Below are positions 52,525 to 62,314 of a stretch of 64,000 nt of DNA, one piece after another. A program made the translations under genes and the position numbers. Source of the DNA: Dyadobacter sp. CY312. GTDB lineage: Bacteria > Bacteroidota > Bacteroidia > Cytophagales > Spirosomataceae. The stretch's first letter is position 1, and the number at the start of each line of letters is the position of its first letter. The stretch spans positions 248,001-312,000 of the forward strand of contig NZ_JAJUXG010000007.1 of NCBI RefSeq assembly GCF_021390535.1, read 5' to 3'. The notes under the pieces were generated by a model, which was not told where the DNA came from, searched no databases, and saw nothing but the letters and a program-made list of their open reading frames with translations.

Positions 52525-54117
52525 TTATTGAATCTTGTCTATTGTAAACTCATCATTAACCAACCGATGTATCCCCAAAGGATTTGCGTTTTGAAGCTCT
52601 TGTGGCAGTAGCGCATCAGGCCAATCCTGAAACGATTGTGGTCGAACGAAACGCAATATCGAATCCCGACCGACAGAGGTAAACTGTGCTATGCTGGCCG
52701 ATGGAAACGGTCCGCCATGATGCATGGACGCGCAGACTTCAACGCCGGTAGGTACACCATTCATGATGAACCTACCTGAGATTTTGGCTAATTGTTTCAC
52801 GATTTCAGGATAATTCCTGGCTTCCTTTTCAGTAGCCATTAGTGAGGCAGTAAGTTGTCCCTTTAAATGACTGATCACTTCCAGCAGTTCCTCGGAATCA
52901 TTACAAACCACCAGCAAAGAAAATGGACCAAATATCTCCTCGTGCAATTTCGGATTGGCTATGAACGCCTGTCCGGTTACACGAAGTATTGTAGCTTCTG
53001 ATTGATTTTTGAGGTCAGATGAAATTTTAGAAACGGCCAGCTCTGTCACATTTTCCTGTGTTTGAGCTTCTTCTTTTAGTTTGTAAAACGCCTTGCAAAT
53101 TCCCGCGGTAAGCATCGTTGCCGGGGCTACCGCTTCAACCTCCGATTTATATTCATTTTCAAAAGTATCCAGACCATCTGAGTTTGTCACAAAAACAAGT
53201 CCGGGATTGGTACAAAATTGGCCAGCTCCTAATGTAACGGAGGCCGCAAGTGTTTTCCCCAGCTGAACCGCATTGTCTTTGAGATATTCTGGTAATACTA
53301 CAATCGGATTCACACTGCCCATTTCTGCATAAACCGGAATAGGTTCTTCTCGTTCCTGCGCCATGCGGTACAGAGCCATCCCACCTTTATAAGATCCGGT
53401 GAAACCGACCGCTTTGCTTGCCGGGTGTTTGGTTAATGCGGCGCCTACTTCAAAGCCGTCATCGTACAACATTGAAAAAACGCCGTCCGGCATGCCGGTT
53501 CTTTTTGCCGCTTTAATAATGGCCTGCGCTGTAAGGTCACTCACACCGGGATGCGCTGCATGTGCCTTTACAATGACGGGATTTCCGGCGGCCAGAGCAG
53601 GGCCGGTATCAACGCCGGCAACAGAATATGCAAAAGGAAAGTTGCTGGATCCAAAGACTATGACCGGTCCAATGGGAACGAGCATTTTTCTGAGATCCGG
53701 TTTTGGAGCCGGTGATCGGTCGGGTAGGGCAGTGTCAATACGGGCATCAATCCAGGCACCTTCACGGATCAGATCTGCAAACTGTGTAAGTTGTATAATT
53801 GTTCTCGCCCGCTCATTCTTTAAACGTGGTAATGGTAAGCCGGTTTCCAGATGTGCTCTTTCCAACAATTCCTCTCCGCAGGCCATGATTTCTTCCGTGA
53901 TGGCGATGAGGAAATCGGCACGTTTGGATGCAGGAACGGCTGCGTATTGGTCAAATGCTTTTTCCGCCAGTTTCATAGCACGATCCGTTTCGTCCGGGGT
54001 TGCGCAATGAAAAGTTTCTGGCAGGTATTCATCCTGAGCCGGAACGTAAGAACGGAAGGTTTTTTGCCCCTCAGACGATAACGTGTATCCTATATAATTT
54101 CTTCCTTGTATGTTCAT
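52525..54117 (-). CDS. Aldehyde dehydrogenase, alpha-ketoglutaric semialdehyde dehydrogenase type
   Basis: A 530-residue NAD(P)-dependent aldehyde dehydrogenase. Catalytic Glu265 is in VYAEMGSVNP and nucleophile Cys302 in LGAGQFCTNPG; NAD binding includes PVIVFGSSNFPFAYSVAGVD (151-170) and GFTGSYKGG (238-246). The N-terminal segment, the EMGSVNP motif and length match alpha-ketoglutaric semialdehyde dehydrogenase, which ends pathways for glucarate, hydroxyproline or some pentose acids. No other gene of those pathways is visible in the window. It is upstream of the DUF1835 gene by 19 bp. Confidence 0.88.
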   Translation of the reverse strand: MNIQGRNYIGYTLSSEGQKTFRSYVPAQDEYLPETFHCATPDETDRAMKLAEKAFDQYAAVPASKRADFLIAITEEIMACGEELLERAHLETGLPLPRLKNERARTIIQLTQFADLIREGAWIDARIDTALPDRSPAPKPDLRKMLVPIGPVIVFGSSNFPFAYSVAGVDTGPALAAGNPVIVKAHAAHPGVSDLTAQAIIKAAKRTGMPDGVFSMLYDDGFEVGAALTKHPASKAVGFTGSYKGGMALYRMAQEREEPIPVYAEMGSVNPIVVLPEYLKDNAVQLGKTLAASVTLGAGQFCTNPGLVFVTNSDGLDTFENEYKSEVEAVAPATMLTAGICKAFYKLKEEAQTQENVTELAVSKISSDLKNQSEATILRVTGQAFIANPKLHEEIFGPFSLLVVCNDSEELLEVISHLKGQLTASLMATEKEARNYPEIVKQLAKISGRFIMNGVPTGVEVCASMHHGGPFPSASIAQFTSVGRDSILRFVRPQSFQDWPDALLPQELQNANPLGIHRLVNDEFTIDKIQ

Positions 54118-54150
54118 AACAATTGAATTTTTTAGTTAAAATCTAAAAAC

Positions 54151-54181
54151 AAAAAAAGTGCCATTCCCGAAAGACTGGCAC
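54151..54181 (-). terminator. Terminator after moxR on the minus strand
   Basis: GTGCCA and TGGCAC pair around 12 nt, with an A run at 54151-54157 that gives seven T on the minus strand. It separates the moxR gene from the aldehyde dehydrogenase gene. Confidence 0.65.
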
Positions 54182-54213
54182 AATCTGTGTCAAATGATTA
54201 CGAAAACTTGTAT

Positions 54214-55176
54214 CTAAACAAGACGGGCGATGATATCATCTACTGATATGCCTTCGGCTTCTGCTTTAAAGTTTCTGATAATACGGTGTCTGAGTACTGG
54301 CAATGCGATTGCTTTTACATCCTCTACATCGGGAGAATATTTGCCAGAAAGCAAGGCATTACATTTAGCAGCAAGAATCAGCGCCTGTGATGCACGTGGT
54401 CCGGCGCCCCATTCCAGATAATCGTTGGTGTCTTTCACTGCCAGTCCGGATGCGGGACGTGTTTTGTGAACCAGCTTTACAGCGTATTCAATCACATGGT
54501 CCGTAACGGGTACACGGCGTACAAGATGCTGAAAATCCATGATCTCTTCCGCGGTGATTACTTCTTTTACCTGATGCTTCACATCATTGGTTGTATTTTT
54601 TACAATGCTGACTTCTTCGGCATATGACGGATAATCCAGCTGGATCATAAACATAAACCTGTCAAGCTGAGCTTCCGGAAGCGGATAGGTTCCTTCCTGC
54701 TCAATCGGGTTTTGTGTAGCAAGTACAAAAAATGGTCGGTCCAGGTTATGTTTAGCACCTGCGATGGTTACTGAATATTCCTGCATTGCTTCCAGGAGCG
54801 CAGATTGCGTCTTTGGAGGCGTCCGGTTGATCTCATCTGCCAGAATGATATTGGCAAAAATAGGTCCTTTAATGAATTTAAAGTTTCTGTTTTGATCCAG
54901 CGTTTCAGAACCCAGAATGTCCGATGGCATTAAGTCGGGTGTGAACTGTATCCTATTGAATTTGAGATCGAGCGATGAAGCAATAGTTTGAATAAGCAGT
55001 GTTTTGGCTAATCCCGGCACACCCACCAGAAGGCAATGTCCCTGACAAAAGATTGCAGTCAGCAATTTCTTAACAACATCATCCTGTCCTACGATCACTT
55101 TGCCTATTTCACTACGGATTTTTTCATAAGCTATTTTCATAGCTTCAGCAGCTTCAACGTCCGATGAGTACTTCAC
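54214..55176 (-). CDS. MoxR-type AAA+ ATPase
   Basis: A 320-residue AAA+ ATPase of the MoxR family, cytoplasmic, usually a chaperone for protein complex assembly or cofactor insertion. Walker A is GVPGLAKT (52-59), Walker B and sensor region ILADEINRTPPKTQSALLEA (110-129), and sensor-1-type ATQNPIEQEGTYPLPEAQLD (153-172). The start ATG follows the parvulin gene by 51 bp, and a terminator follows the stop. Usual partners with a von Willebrand factor A domain (BatA-type) or DUF58 are not in the window; here the partners are two parvulin-type proteins. The link to envelope protein folding is an inference from position. Confidence 0.92.
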   Translation of the reverse strand: MKYSSDVEAAEAMKIAYEKIRSEIGKVIVGQDDVVKKLLTAIFCQGHCLLVGVPGLAKTLLIQTIASSLDLKFNRIQFTPDLMPSDILGSETLDQNRNFKFIKGPIFANIILADEINRTPPKTQSALLEAMQEYSVTIAGAKHNLDRPFFVLATQNPIEQEGTYPLPEAQLDRFMFMIQLDYPSYAEEVSIVKNTTNDVKHQVKEVITAEEIMDFQHLVRRVPVTDHVIEYAVKLVHKTRPASGLAVKDTNDYLEWGAGPRASQALILAAKCNALLSGKYSPDVEDVKAIALPVLRHRIIRNFKAEAEGISVDDIIARLV

Positions 55177-55227
55177 AATGTATATGATTAGTTTTCCTTA
55201 AATGGCATTCGTATCAGGTCACCGGCT

Positions 55228-56613
55228 TCACTTTTCTGCTTGCCAGGTCTCGTCTCCAGTGTCCAGCCCTAGTATTTTGCAATCTTTGTATTCCGGTTCC
55301 ACGCTGATGTAAACATCACCCTGCGCCTTTTTGAACCATTCTTCCAAAGCATTATTTCGTTTGTTACTCAATACAATCTGCGCAATTTTCTCATAGTCAT
55401 CGCGCAGGTTGGCAGTATGCGGTTCCGATTTGCTTTTATACCAGAGAATACGCATCGCACTTGATCCATCCTCCATACGGTAAGATACTGGCTTGCTTAC
55501 GTCTCCTACTTTCATGGTGTCGATGGCGAAATAAAGAGCTGGATCCATAGAGGCATCCAAAGTTAAAAGGCCAAGTCCTGTGTTACGGTCCTGTAAAAGC
55601 CCGCCAGCTTCAGCAGTTTCCTTGTCTTCCGAATTATCACGCGCCGCCTGAGCAAACGTAAGTGTATCAGTGGTAATCAAAGTGCGCAGACTGTCCAGTA
55701 CATTGAGTGCGTCTGTCATATCTGTTCCCTTATTATAGTCAGGTCTCAAAAGGATGTGGCGTGAATGGTATTCAGCTCCCCTCGTTTCGATGAGTTTGAT
55801 AAGGTGAAAACCATATTGTGACTCCACAATGTCAGACATCTCTCCTGGCTTCAAAGCAAGTGCAGCGCCTTCAAATTCAGGAAGCATCGCGCCGCGTTTA
55901 GCAAAGTTAAGGTCTCCGCCATTTTTCGCAGAACCAAGGTCTTCTGAGTAAATCTGAGCAAGCATTGCAAAGTCTTCACCTTTTTCCGCACGGCTTTTCA
56001 GATCGCGTAATTGCTGGATCAACTTGTCTTTCTGCTCCTTGGTAACTTCTCCTTTACGAACAATGTGGCCTATTTCCACTTCCGCAGGAATGTAAGGTAA
56101 GCTGTCTTTTGGGATGGAGTTGAAAAACTTACGAACCTCATTGGGGGTAATTTTTACGTCACCGGAAATTGTACGCTGCATTTTTTCAACGATCTTCTGG
56201 TCCTTAACCTGTCCGCGTAATTCCGTTTTCAGGTTTTCAATGCTTTTTCCGTAAGCTTCAACAATGTTCTTTTCGGAACCAAAACGTTGAATCATAAAAC
56301 CCATCTTTCCGTCAAGCTCATTATCAACTTCTTTCTCTTCCACTGTCACAGAGTCAATTTCAGCTTTGGCAAGAAGCATTTTATTAATAATCAAAGATTC
56401 CAGCAACTGGCATTTCTCAGGTGCTTTCTGACCCTGCGCTTTGTAGCTCGCATACATTTCTTCAAGCTCTGAGCTCAGAATGTAGTGGTTGTCAACCCTG
56501 GCAATGATTTTGTCGATCGTAACACCTTTTTGTCCTTGTCCGTAGCTCAGCAGGCTCGAACCCAACGATAAAATTGCGAACAGACTGATCGCAACTAATT
56601 TATTTATATTCAT
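55228..56613 (-). CDS. SurA-like periplasmic peptidylprolyl isomerase with two PpiC domains
   Basis: A 461-residue exported chaperone. A signal peptide (about 1-25: KLVAISLFAILSLGSSLLSYG) precedes an N-terminal helical SurA-type domain. Two parvulin domains follow, at about 178-275 (EIGHIVRKGEVTKEQKDKLI; SQYGFHLIKLIETRG) and about 283-395 (SRHILLRPDYNKGTDMTDAL). It assists folding of outer-membrane proteins in the periplasm, and fits a window rich in outer-membrane proteins. It lies 82 bp downstream of the larger PpiC lipoprotein and 51 bp upstream of moxR on the same strand, likely one operon. Confidence 0.9.
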   Translation of the reverse strand: MNINKLVAISLFAILSLGSSLLSYGQGQKGVTIDKIIARVDNHYILSSELEEMYASYKAQGQKAPEKCQLLESLIINKMLLAKAEIDSVTVEEKEVDNELDGKMGFMIQRFGSEKNIVEAYGKSIENLKTELRGQVKDQKIVEKMQRTISGDVKITPNEVRKFFNSIPKDSLPYIPAEVEIGHIVRKGEVTKEQKDKLIQQLRDLKSRAEKGEDFAMLAQIYSEDLGSAKNGGDLNFAKRGAMLPEFEGAALALKPGEMSDIVESQYGFHLIKLIETRGAEYHSRHILLRPDYNKGTDMTDALNVLDSLRTLITTDTLTFAQAARDNSEDKETAEAGGLLQDRNTGLGLLTLDASMDPALYFAIDTMKVGDVSKPVSYRMEDGSSAMRILWYKSKSEPHTANLRDDYEKIAQIVLSNKRNNALEEWFKKAQGDVYISVEPEYKDCKILGLDTGDETWQAEK

Positions 56614-56695
56614 ATTGATTATTAAGTTCTTCTCTTTTTAGCAGGGTTTTGTATTCCGAAAGCCTGTCGTTTGTTTTAAAATGCTAAAATACGTT

Positions 56696-58993
56696 TTAAC
56701 GCTTGATTTTTTCTAATTCTTGTTCATTCACTTTCACCGGATATTTTTGATGAAGGTTTGAAAGCCACTGTTTTTCGAGTTCTTTCTGGTACGCATTAAT
56801 CACACTTCCTCTTGCCTCCATAAAGGTTTTCAGTCTGGCAGGCTCAATGGCGTCGATCTGTATCCAGGTAGCTTTGCCATTTTCAGTTACGATCTGCTCG
56901 CCGGTCTGCCACTTTACTTTATTTAGTAACGGATTTTCTTTGGTGAAATAACCATCACGAATAATAACGTTATCGGTTGATTCTGAATTATAAACCTTCT
57001 CCACATCTTTGCGCGAGTTACTATAAAACTGAAATGCAATCCTTCGGTTACGTGCAGGTTCCATGGATTGTCTGAAAGAGCCGTAATCCTTTTCGATAAT
57101 TCTTACAATCGAAATGTTTTTTGAATTAAGGTATTTCACAACATTTTTAATTCTGCTTGCCGATACGGACTCGGGTTCCGAGGCTGCATGGTATCCTGCG
57201 ACTTCCACGAGGTAGTCCGGGTTTTTCTGCATGATGGCGAAAAGGTCAAACAGTTCCTCCGTTTGTGACTTGCTCAGGTCATTCACACCTTCTGCAAACA
57301 GTAGCTCACTTCCTTTTCTTTCCAATTTGTACGGACTCTGAGACAAGGTCTTCCTGATTGTGTTAATAGTCTGCGTGTCGGGAGCTGAAATGAGGCTCGC
57401 TTTAACCCGTTCCGGCAAGGGAAACATGGTTTTGTTTTTTTCATAAAACCTCACCTGGCCCACAGAATCAGCAAGGGATTTTTGCCATACATTTTCTTCC
57501 ATCATTTGCGATAGCAATACACCTTCCTTTATCTCCTCAATTACACTTTTAAATTCAGGGCTGGTTTCTTCCAGGTTGGCTTTTTCATAATCCGACAATT
57601 TGGCTGTTACATAATCATCATAATGCTTTTTGAAAACCACCGCAAAAGAAGAACCTTTTGGTTTCGGTTTCTGCTGACGTTTTACGTCGTTCAAAAATTC
57701 CAGTGCATAGTACTGTTTTTGCCCGATTGTGAAAAGGCGGAGGGTGGACCAATCTCCGGAAACTGCTTTTGCGTAATCCCATTTTCCATTCAGAATCGAA
57801 CTGTCAGCTAAGGCAGCAACCTGTTTCCAGGCTTCGGGAAACTCTTCTAGTTTAATTTTTTTTCTTAAACGCAACGCATTTGCCTGTTCCAACACCTTTC
57901 CACGCGAATCTGTAACTACTTTCTGGCGTAAGGATGTCGCCATGTTTGCGTAACTTTCAATACCACGTTTTTCAACGAGTTTCACAATGTGCCAACCGTA
58001 CATGGTAAATACGGGCTTCGAAAAACTACCCGGCTTGCTCAGTCCAAAAGCTGCCTCTTCAATTTCAGGTACCATTTGTCCCGTACCGAACATCGGCAAT
58101 AGTCCCTGGTTTTTCTTCGATTGCATGTCATTCGAATAGGCTTCTACAATGGCGTTCCAGTCTGCACCATTTTGCAGTTTGTCGTATGCTTCAAATATGG
58201 CTGTTTTGGACAACTCATTTTGAACAGGTGTTGCTGTTGAATCCTGGCGTATCATAATATGTGCTACGCGAACCATGCCTCTGTTGTTACGTTTGTCTGT
58301 AACTTTAATCAGGTGGTAGCCAGTCTTGCTCCTTACCGGCTGTGATATTTTGCCGGGAGCAAGTGAGTAAGCTGCGTTCTCAATAGGATAAATTGTTTGA
58401 AAGGCCGTGAAATAACCTAAGTCTCCTTTGTTTTGAACCGCTGACGGATCCTTTGAAAACCTGGAAGCCATATCGCCGAAATCAGATCCTTCTTCCAGTC
58501 TTCCGCGAAGCGCAATAGCAGCCCTGTAAGCTTCAAGTGTGTCAGCGGGGGAGGCGTCTTCTGCCACCGCAATAAGTATGTGTGAGGCTCTTACTTCCTG
58601 CTTTAATCTGCTGTAAGCCTCATTTGCAAGTTTTTCTACCAGAGCTTTATCCACGAGGAAATTTTTTGCAAGTTGTTCCTTATAGGATCCGATCTCCTCC
58701 TTGAATGCTGATGTAGTGTCTCTTCCTTCGTTCTTCGCCTGCAGTACTTTGATTTTAAGATCAGTATATAAATTCAGATACTCTTCGGCAGTGAGTGTTT
58801 TTACTGAATCAGCCGCTTTGTTTTTTTCGTAAGAGTCTAAAAAGTCGGAAGGAGAAAATTTTTCCGAACCAATTTCAACAAGAGCACCAGACTCTGCCGG
58901 TATGATCTGCTGTACGGGTGCGGGTTTGCGGCATGAAGTAAAAAAGAATGTGGTAAGAAGGCAAAATATAAAAAGGGGTTTTAACATATTCAT
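56696..58993 (-). CDS. PpiC/SurA-like peptidylprolyl isomerase lipoprotein, 765 residues
   Basis: A large lipoprotein chaperone. The signal MNMLKPLFIFCLLTTFFFTS ends at Cys21, so it is anchored in a membrane, probably facing the periplasm. Two adjacent parvulin domains span about 130-245 (RASHILIAVAEDASPADTLE; SKTGYHLIKVTDKRNNRGM) and 245-345 (VAHIMIRQDS; MYGWHIVKLVEKRG). The remaining C-terminal half (about 350-765) is helical with coiled-coil stretches and another PpiC-like element, more than in a classical SurA. It is first of three genes (ppiC, surA-like, moxR) on the minus strand. Likely role: periplasmic folding and delivery of outer-membrane proteins. Confidence 0.87.
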   Translation of the reverse strand: MNMLKPLFIFCLLTTFFFTSCRKPAPVQQIIPAESGALVEIGSEKFSPSDFLDSYEKNKAADSVKTLTAEEYLNLYTDLKIKVLQAKNEGRDTTSAFKEEIGSYKEQLAKNFLVDKALVEKLANEAYSRLKQEVRASHILIAVAEDASPADTLEAYRAAIALRGRLEEGSDFGDMASRFSKDPSAVQNKGDLGYFTAFQTIYPIENAAYSLAPGKISQPVRSKTGYHLIKVTDKRNNRGMVRVAHIMIRQDSTATPVQNELSKTAIFEAYDKLQNGADWNAIVEAYSNDMQSKKNQGLLPMFGTGQMVPEIEEAAFGLSKPGSFSKPVFTMYGWHIVKLVEKRGIESYANMATSLRQKVVTDSRGKVLEQANALRLRKKIKLEEFPEAWKQVAALADSSILNGKWDYAKAVSGDWSTLRLFTIGQKQYYALEFLNDVKRQQKPKPKGSSFAVVFKKHYDDYVTAKLSDYEKANLEETSPEFKSVIEEIKEGVLLSQMMEENVWQKSLADSVGQVRFYEKNKTMFPLPERVKASLISAPDTQTINTIRKTLSQSPYKLERKGSELLFAEGVNDLSKSQTEELFDLFAIMQKNPDYLVEVAGYHAASEPESVSASRIKNVVKYLNSKNISIVRIIEKDYGSFRQSMEPARNRRIAFQFYSNSRKDVEKVYNSESTDNVIIRDGYFTKENPLLNKVKWQTGEQIVTENGKATWIQIDAIEPARLKTFMEARGSVINAYQKELEKQWLSNLHQKYPVKVNEQELEKIKR

Positions 58994-59299
58994 CCGGAAT
59001 TCGTAACTATTAAAACTAAAAATGTAACTAGAAAACTGTTTTCACCGGTTTTCTATTATGAAAAAGATAACAAAGTTATGCCCTTTCCCTTCAGTATAAA
59101 AATTTAACAGCAAAGCGCCTCAGTCGGTGGTGCTTTCGGTTGGGAATAAAGTCAGGCGATATCTCCCCAGTTACCAATACGCAAAGACACTCCGACTTGT
59201 TACAAAAACGAATGATTTGGTAAGTTTTGTAACTAATTAAAGGTTGAGTTATACTTAAATTCTAAACCATGGTTTATAAGTTGTGCGGGCATAATTGTT
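58994..59299. other. Intergenic region, 306 bp
   Basis: The gap lies between divergent genes (PpiC lipoprotein to the left, small helical protein to the right). I see no gene or strong hairpin. TAAGTTTTG at about 59221 resembles a promoter box but has one base too many. Confidence 0.4.
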
Positions 59300-59803
59300 A
59301 TGTCACTGATGGATATATCAATTATGAAGGACACGATTATGGAAAATGTGCAAAAAGGTGATTTCGTTCTCAGAATCAGTGCATTGTGGGGAGATCAGAA
59401 AAGAAGGGAGAATCTGTATCTTGAAGCTTTAAAGAAGGACAGTATGAGCCCGTTAAGGAGGGTATTAACGCAGGGGCATTTTAGCGCTGTGCTTTTCCAA
59501 AAGGAGATACGTTGGATATATGATTATGTAAAATGTTTGCTGACAGATAAGGAACTTGGTGAACTGCCGTCAGAGAATCTCAATCAGACACAGATGGGAG
59601 ATTTGGAGAACAAGGAGCAGATCACTACTTATTTGAAAAAGAATGAGGGGTTGGTATTGCAATCATATAATTCACTGGTGAGTAGTATGGAACTTGGTTC
59701 TGAGGCTCGTCGTGTGTTGGGAGAACATGTAGACAGGATCTCTGAATTTTATGAAATCCTGTCTAAGCAAGAGCTGGGAAAGAGACACGGGGTCGCTTTT
59801 TAA
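59300..59803 (+). CDS. Small helical protein, possibly DUF2383-like four-helix bundle
   Basis: A 167-residue soluble protein. It is highly helical: residues 16-30 (ENVQKGDFVLRISAL), 35-80 and 120-160 (SLVSSMELGSEARRVLGEHV) resemble the four-helix-bundle proteins of the DUF2383 type. I am not sure of the family, and the N terminus has several ATGs (59300, 59309, 59324), so the start is uncertain. There is no signal peptide. The gene is convergent with aqpZ, with only 6 bp between the stops. Confidence 0.6.
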   Translation: MSLMDISIMKDTIMENVQKGDFVLRISALWGDQKRRENLYLEALKKDSMSPLRRVLTQGHFSAVLFQKEIRWIYDYVKCLLTDKELGELPSENLNQTQMGDLENKEQITTYLKKNEGLVLQSYNSLVSSMELGSEARRVLGEHVDRISEFYEILSKQELGKRHGVAF

Positions 59804-59809
59804 TGCTAC

Positions 59810-60490
59810 TTAATCCTCTGCATTCATGAATTTGTAGACGATCGCTGCAAGTGCAGCGCCGGCGATTGGAGCAACAATGAATAGCCAAAGTTGTTCTAAC
59901 GCCCATCCTCCAACAAAAATAGCCTGGCTGATACTACGCGCAGGATTCACGGATGTGTTTGTAACCGGAATACTTATCAGGTGAATAAGGGTAAGTGCCA
60001 AACCAATTGCCAATCCTGCAAAACCTGGTGAACTCTTACGATCTGTTGCACCCAGTATCACAATCAAAAACATAAAAGTCATCACAAACTCGGTGATCAG
60101 GGCGGCACTCATGCTATACTTACCGGGGGAATGCTCACCGTAGCCATTCGCCGCAAAGTCCCCGATTAAGCTACCGTTACCAGTAACCACTATCTGCAAA
60201 ACTGTGGCGGCAGCAATACCTCCAAGTACCTGAGAGATGATGTAAGGAAAAAGGTCTTTAGCGGTAAACCGGCCACCCAACCATAATCCTACCGAAACTG
60301 CCGGGTTGAGATGTGCTCCCGAGATGTGGCCCAGTGAGTAAGCAATGGTCAATACAGTGAGACCGAATGCGAAAGAAACGCCCAACAGACCAATGCCTAC
60401 TTCGGGGAATGCAGCTGAAAGCGCAGCGCTCCCGCAACCTCCTAAAACAAGCCAAAACGTTCCGATAAATTCTGCTAAATACTTTTTCAT
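59810..60490 (-). CDS. aqpZ: Aquaporin Z
   Basis: A 226-residue water channel of the inner membrane. The ATG at 60490 ([20 protein letters not shown]) gives the family start; the longer frame adds 20 residues of no resemblance. The two half-helix motifs are present, [10 protein letters not shown] near 61-70 and [11 protein letters not shown] near 180-190, with six membrane helices between and around them. Arg in NPARS and the small residues near the pore match the water-selective type. It is not in an operon with the gene on either side. Confidence 0.94.
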   Translation of the reverse strand: MKKYLAEFIGTFWLVLGGCGSAALSAAFPEVGIGLLGVSFAFGLTVLTIAYSLGHISGAHLNPAVSVGLWLGGRFTAKDLFPYIISQVLGGIAAATVLQIVVTGNGSLIGDFAANGYGEHSPGKYSMSAALITEFVMTFMFLIVILGATDRKSSPGFAGLAIGLALTLIHLISIPVTNTSVNPARSISQAIFVGGWALEQLWLFIVAPIAGAALAAIVYKFMNAED

Positions 60491-60600
60491 ACTTCTTATA
60501 GTGTTTGTGTTTTTACTACAGAATAGACGGGATCGTCTATGTGCAGTCACGATTTACTATAAGAAAACGTAGTTTAAATTATTGCTGAATTTATAAATGA

Positions 60601-60996
60601 CTATGAATGAACTTCATAAAGTTCGATCGGTAAGTCGTCCGGATCTGAGAAGAAGGTGAATTTTTTGTTCGTGAATTCATCAATTCTTATGGGTTCCGTT
60701 TCAACACCTTTGGACTGAAAATGAGTGACGGCTTCTTCAATGTTATCCACCACGAATGCTATGTGACGTAATCCGAGCGCTTCCGGACGTGAAGGTCTGG
60801 CCGGCGGATTTGGGAATGAAAACAGCTCAATACAATAGTGACCACCAAGAGAAAGGTCTAATTTGTAGGAATCCCTTGCTTCGCGATATACTTCCCGATC
60901 AATGTCAAAGCCGAGAACTTCGGTATAAAACCGCTTTGATTTTTGATAATCCGAGCAAATGATCGCTATATGGTGAACTGATTTTAAGAATTGCAT
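60601..60996 (-). CDS. VOC-family (glyoxalase/YaeR-like) protein
   Basis: A 131-residue metal-dependent protein of the vicinal-oxygen-chelate superfamily. The ATG at 60996 (MQFLKSVHHIAIICSDYQKS) gives the normal start; nine upstream residues are dropped. Metal ligand positions are visible in HHIAIICSD (8-16), GGHYCIELFSF near 51-61, LRHIAFVVDN and the terminal DLPIELYEVHS. It resembles YaeR/Glo-type proteins of unknown substrate. A -7 box (61021-61028) gives it its own promoter. Confidence 0.88.
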   Translation of the reverse strand: MQFLKSVHHIAIICSDYQKSKRFYTEVLGFDIDREVYREARDSYKLDLSLGGHYCIELFSFPNPPARPSRPEALGLRHIAFVVDNIEEAVTHFQSKGVETEPIRIDEFTNKKFTFFSDPDDLPIELYEVHS

Positions 60997-61020
60997 CTGA
61001 CGTTTGTTTTGTAAAAGTGT

Positions 61021-61028
61021 CAAATATA
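61021..61028 (-). promoter_or_regulatory. -7 box for the VOC gene (minus strand)
   Basis: On the minus strand TATATTTG matches TAnnTTTG, ending 24 nt before the ATG at 60996. It lies in the 52-bp gap between the VOC and DUF5009 genes. Confidence 0.5.
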
Positions 61029-61048
61029 GCCCTGCGAATATTTACACG

Positions 61049-62236
61049 TCAGATCTTTATGAAAATTTTCTTTTTGTACATGCTTCTCAGTATCCAGATT
61101 TCCACAAACAAAATCATGAACCCACTCACCAGCGTACGGTACGGGTTTCCTAATAGAAGATCATAATGGTTGCCAAGATGGATTTCGAAAGTATGGCGGA
61201 TAAATCCTGCTAACGTATCGGCAAGCAAGTATGCTGCAATGGAATTGCTGCCAATAATGATCAGCATGGTAAACAATCCTTTTTTGTTTTTAAGGTCAAC
61301 AACGAAGTAGAATCCAGCCAAAAGTAAGAAACACCAGCCGCCACTCAATAACGTCCAGGCCGGAGTCCAGATTCTTTTTACAATGGGGTTAATTCCGGTG
61401 AGATCCAGTAGCACAGCCATGGCGAAAAGTATTGCAGCTGTTACAACAAGTTTTTTTAATAGAATTCCTCCGGTTTGAAAGTTTCTTAACCATTGACCCG
61501 CTATAATTCCCAAAATCATAGTGCCCAGTGTAGGTATGAAGCTAAGCGTACTGTACCCGCCTCCGTTGAATCTGAATGGAGACTCTCTCGGTAGAAGATT
61601 TAAAAACCAGCGATCGAATGCCCAGGCCGCATTTGTGTTTTTATTCCAGTGAGCAGCAAAACCTTTCAGGTTAAACTCCCAATCGGCTGTGGTTCCGGTT
61701 TCTGCCCAATTGAAGCCAGCGGATGGCAATGGATAGAATGCGAACAAAAGCCAATACCCAACCAGAATGGATAAAAGTGCACCCCATTGAACCCGTTCCG
61801 ATGTAAAGCCCAAAGCAAAAAGTATAGGATACCCAAGACCAATTTGAGTGAGCGTATCTTCGAAAGTGAAATTGGTTTGTTCCTTATGCATGGATCGGAG
61901 AAAAATGCCTAAAAATATCAGGACAAGCGAACGGCGAATTGTATGAATCCACATCATACTTTTATTCTGAGCTTTTGCAGCGCGGCTTGCAATGGAATAG
62001 GGGAGCGCAACGCCCACCAGGAATGAGAAAGAGGGCTGTATGAGGTCATGAAGGGAGCAGCCAACCCAGGGCACATGACTTTGATGGAAATCCAGAAATG
62101 CCCAGAAGCTACTATTTGGTAACGCCTCTGCAACGTCGCTTAGCCTTAGCACTTCTGCCATCATCAGGAACATGACAAAACCCCGGTAGGCATCAACTGA
62201 TGATACCCGCTGTGGAGATAAAGACGACTCGTTCAA
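61049..62236 (-). CDS. DUF5009/HGSNAT-like acyltransferase-type membrane protein
   Basis: A 395-residue polytopic membrane protein with about ten helices. The N terminus RVSSVDAYRGFVMFLMMAEV (10-29) and HVPWVGCSLHDLIQPSFSFL (54-73) are the signature of the HGSNAT/DUF5009 family, whose human member moves acetyl groups across the lysosomal membrane. The histidine and DLIQP motif near 55-69 is the likely active region. In bacteria the acceptor is probably a cell-envelope sugar, but this is not known. It sits between the VOC gene and the GMC gene. Confidence 0.85.
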   Translation of the reverse strand: MNESSLSPQRVSSVDAYRGFVMFLMMAEVLRLSDVAEALPNSSFWAFLDFHQSHVPWVGCSLHDLIQPSFSFLVGVALPYSIASRAAKAQNKSMMWIHTIRRSLVLIFLGIFLRSMHKEQTNFTFEDTLTQIGLGYPILFALGFTSERVQWGALLSILVGYWLLFAFYPLPSAGFNWAETGTTADWEFNLKGFAAHWNKNTNAAWAFDRWFLNLLPRESPFRFNGGGYSTLSFIPTLGTMILGIIAGQWLRNFQTGGILLKKLVVTAAILFAMAVLLDLTGINPIVKRIWTPAWTLLSGGWCFLLLAGFYFVVDLKNKKGLFTMLIIIGSNSIAAYLLADTLAGFIRHTFEIHLGNHYDLLLGNPYRTLVSGFMILFVEIWILRSMYKKKIFIKI

Positions 62237-62314
62237 AGTGAATAGGTTTAAGGAATAATAGCAGTAACTGATGAGATTACCTTATGCAGAGACAATCGGG
62301 CTATATAAAAAGAA

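Noticed and set aside
53399-54010. Plus-strand frame of 203 codons
   Set aside because: Antisense to the aldehyde dehydrogenase, with no start context or family resemblance.
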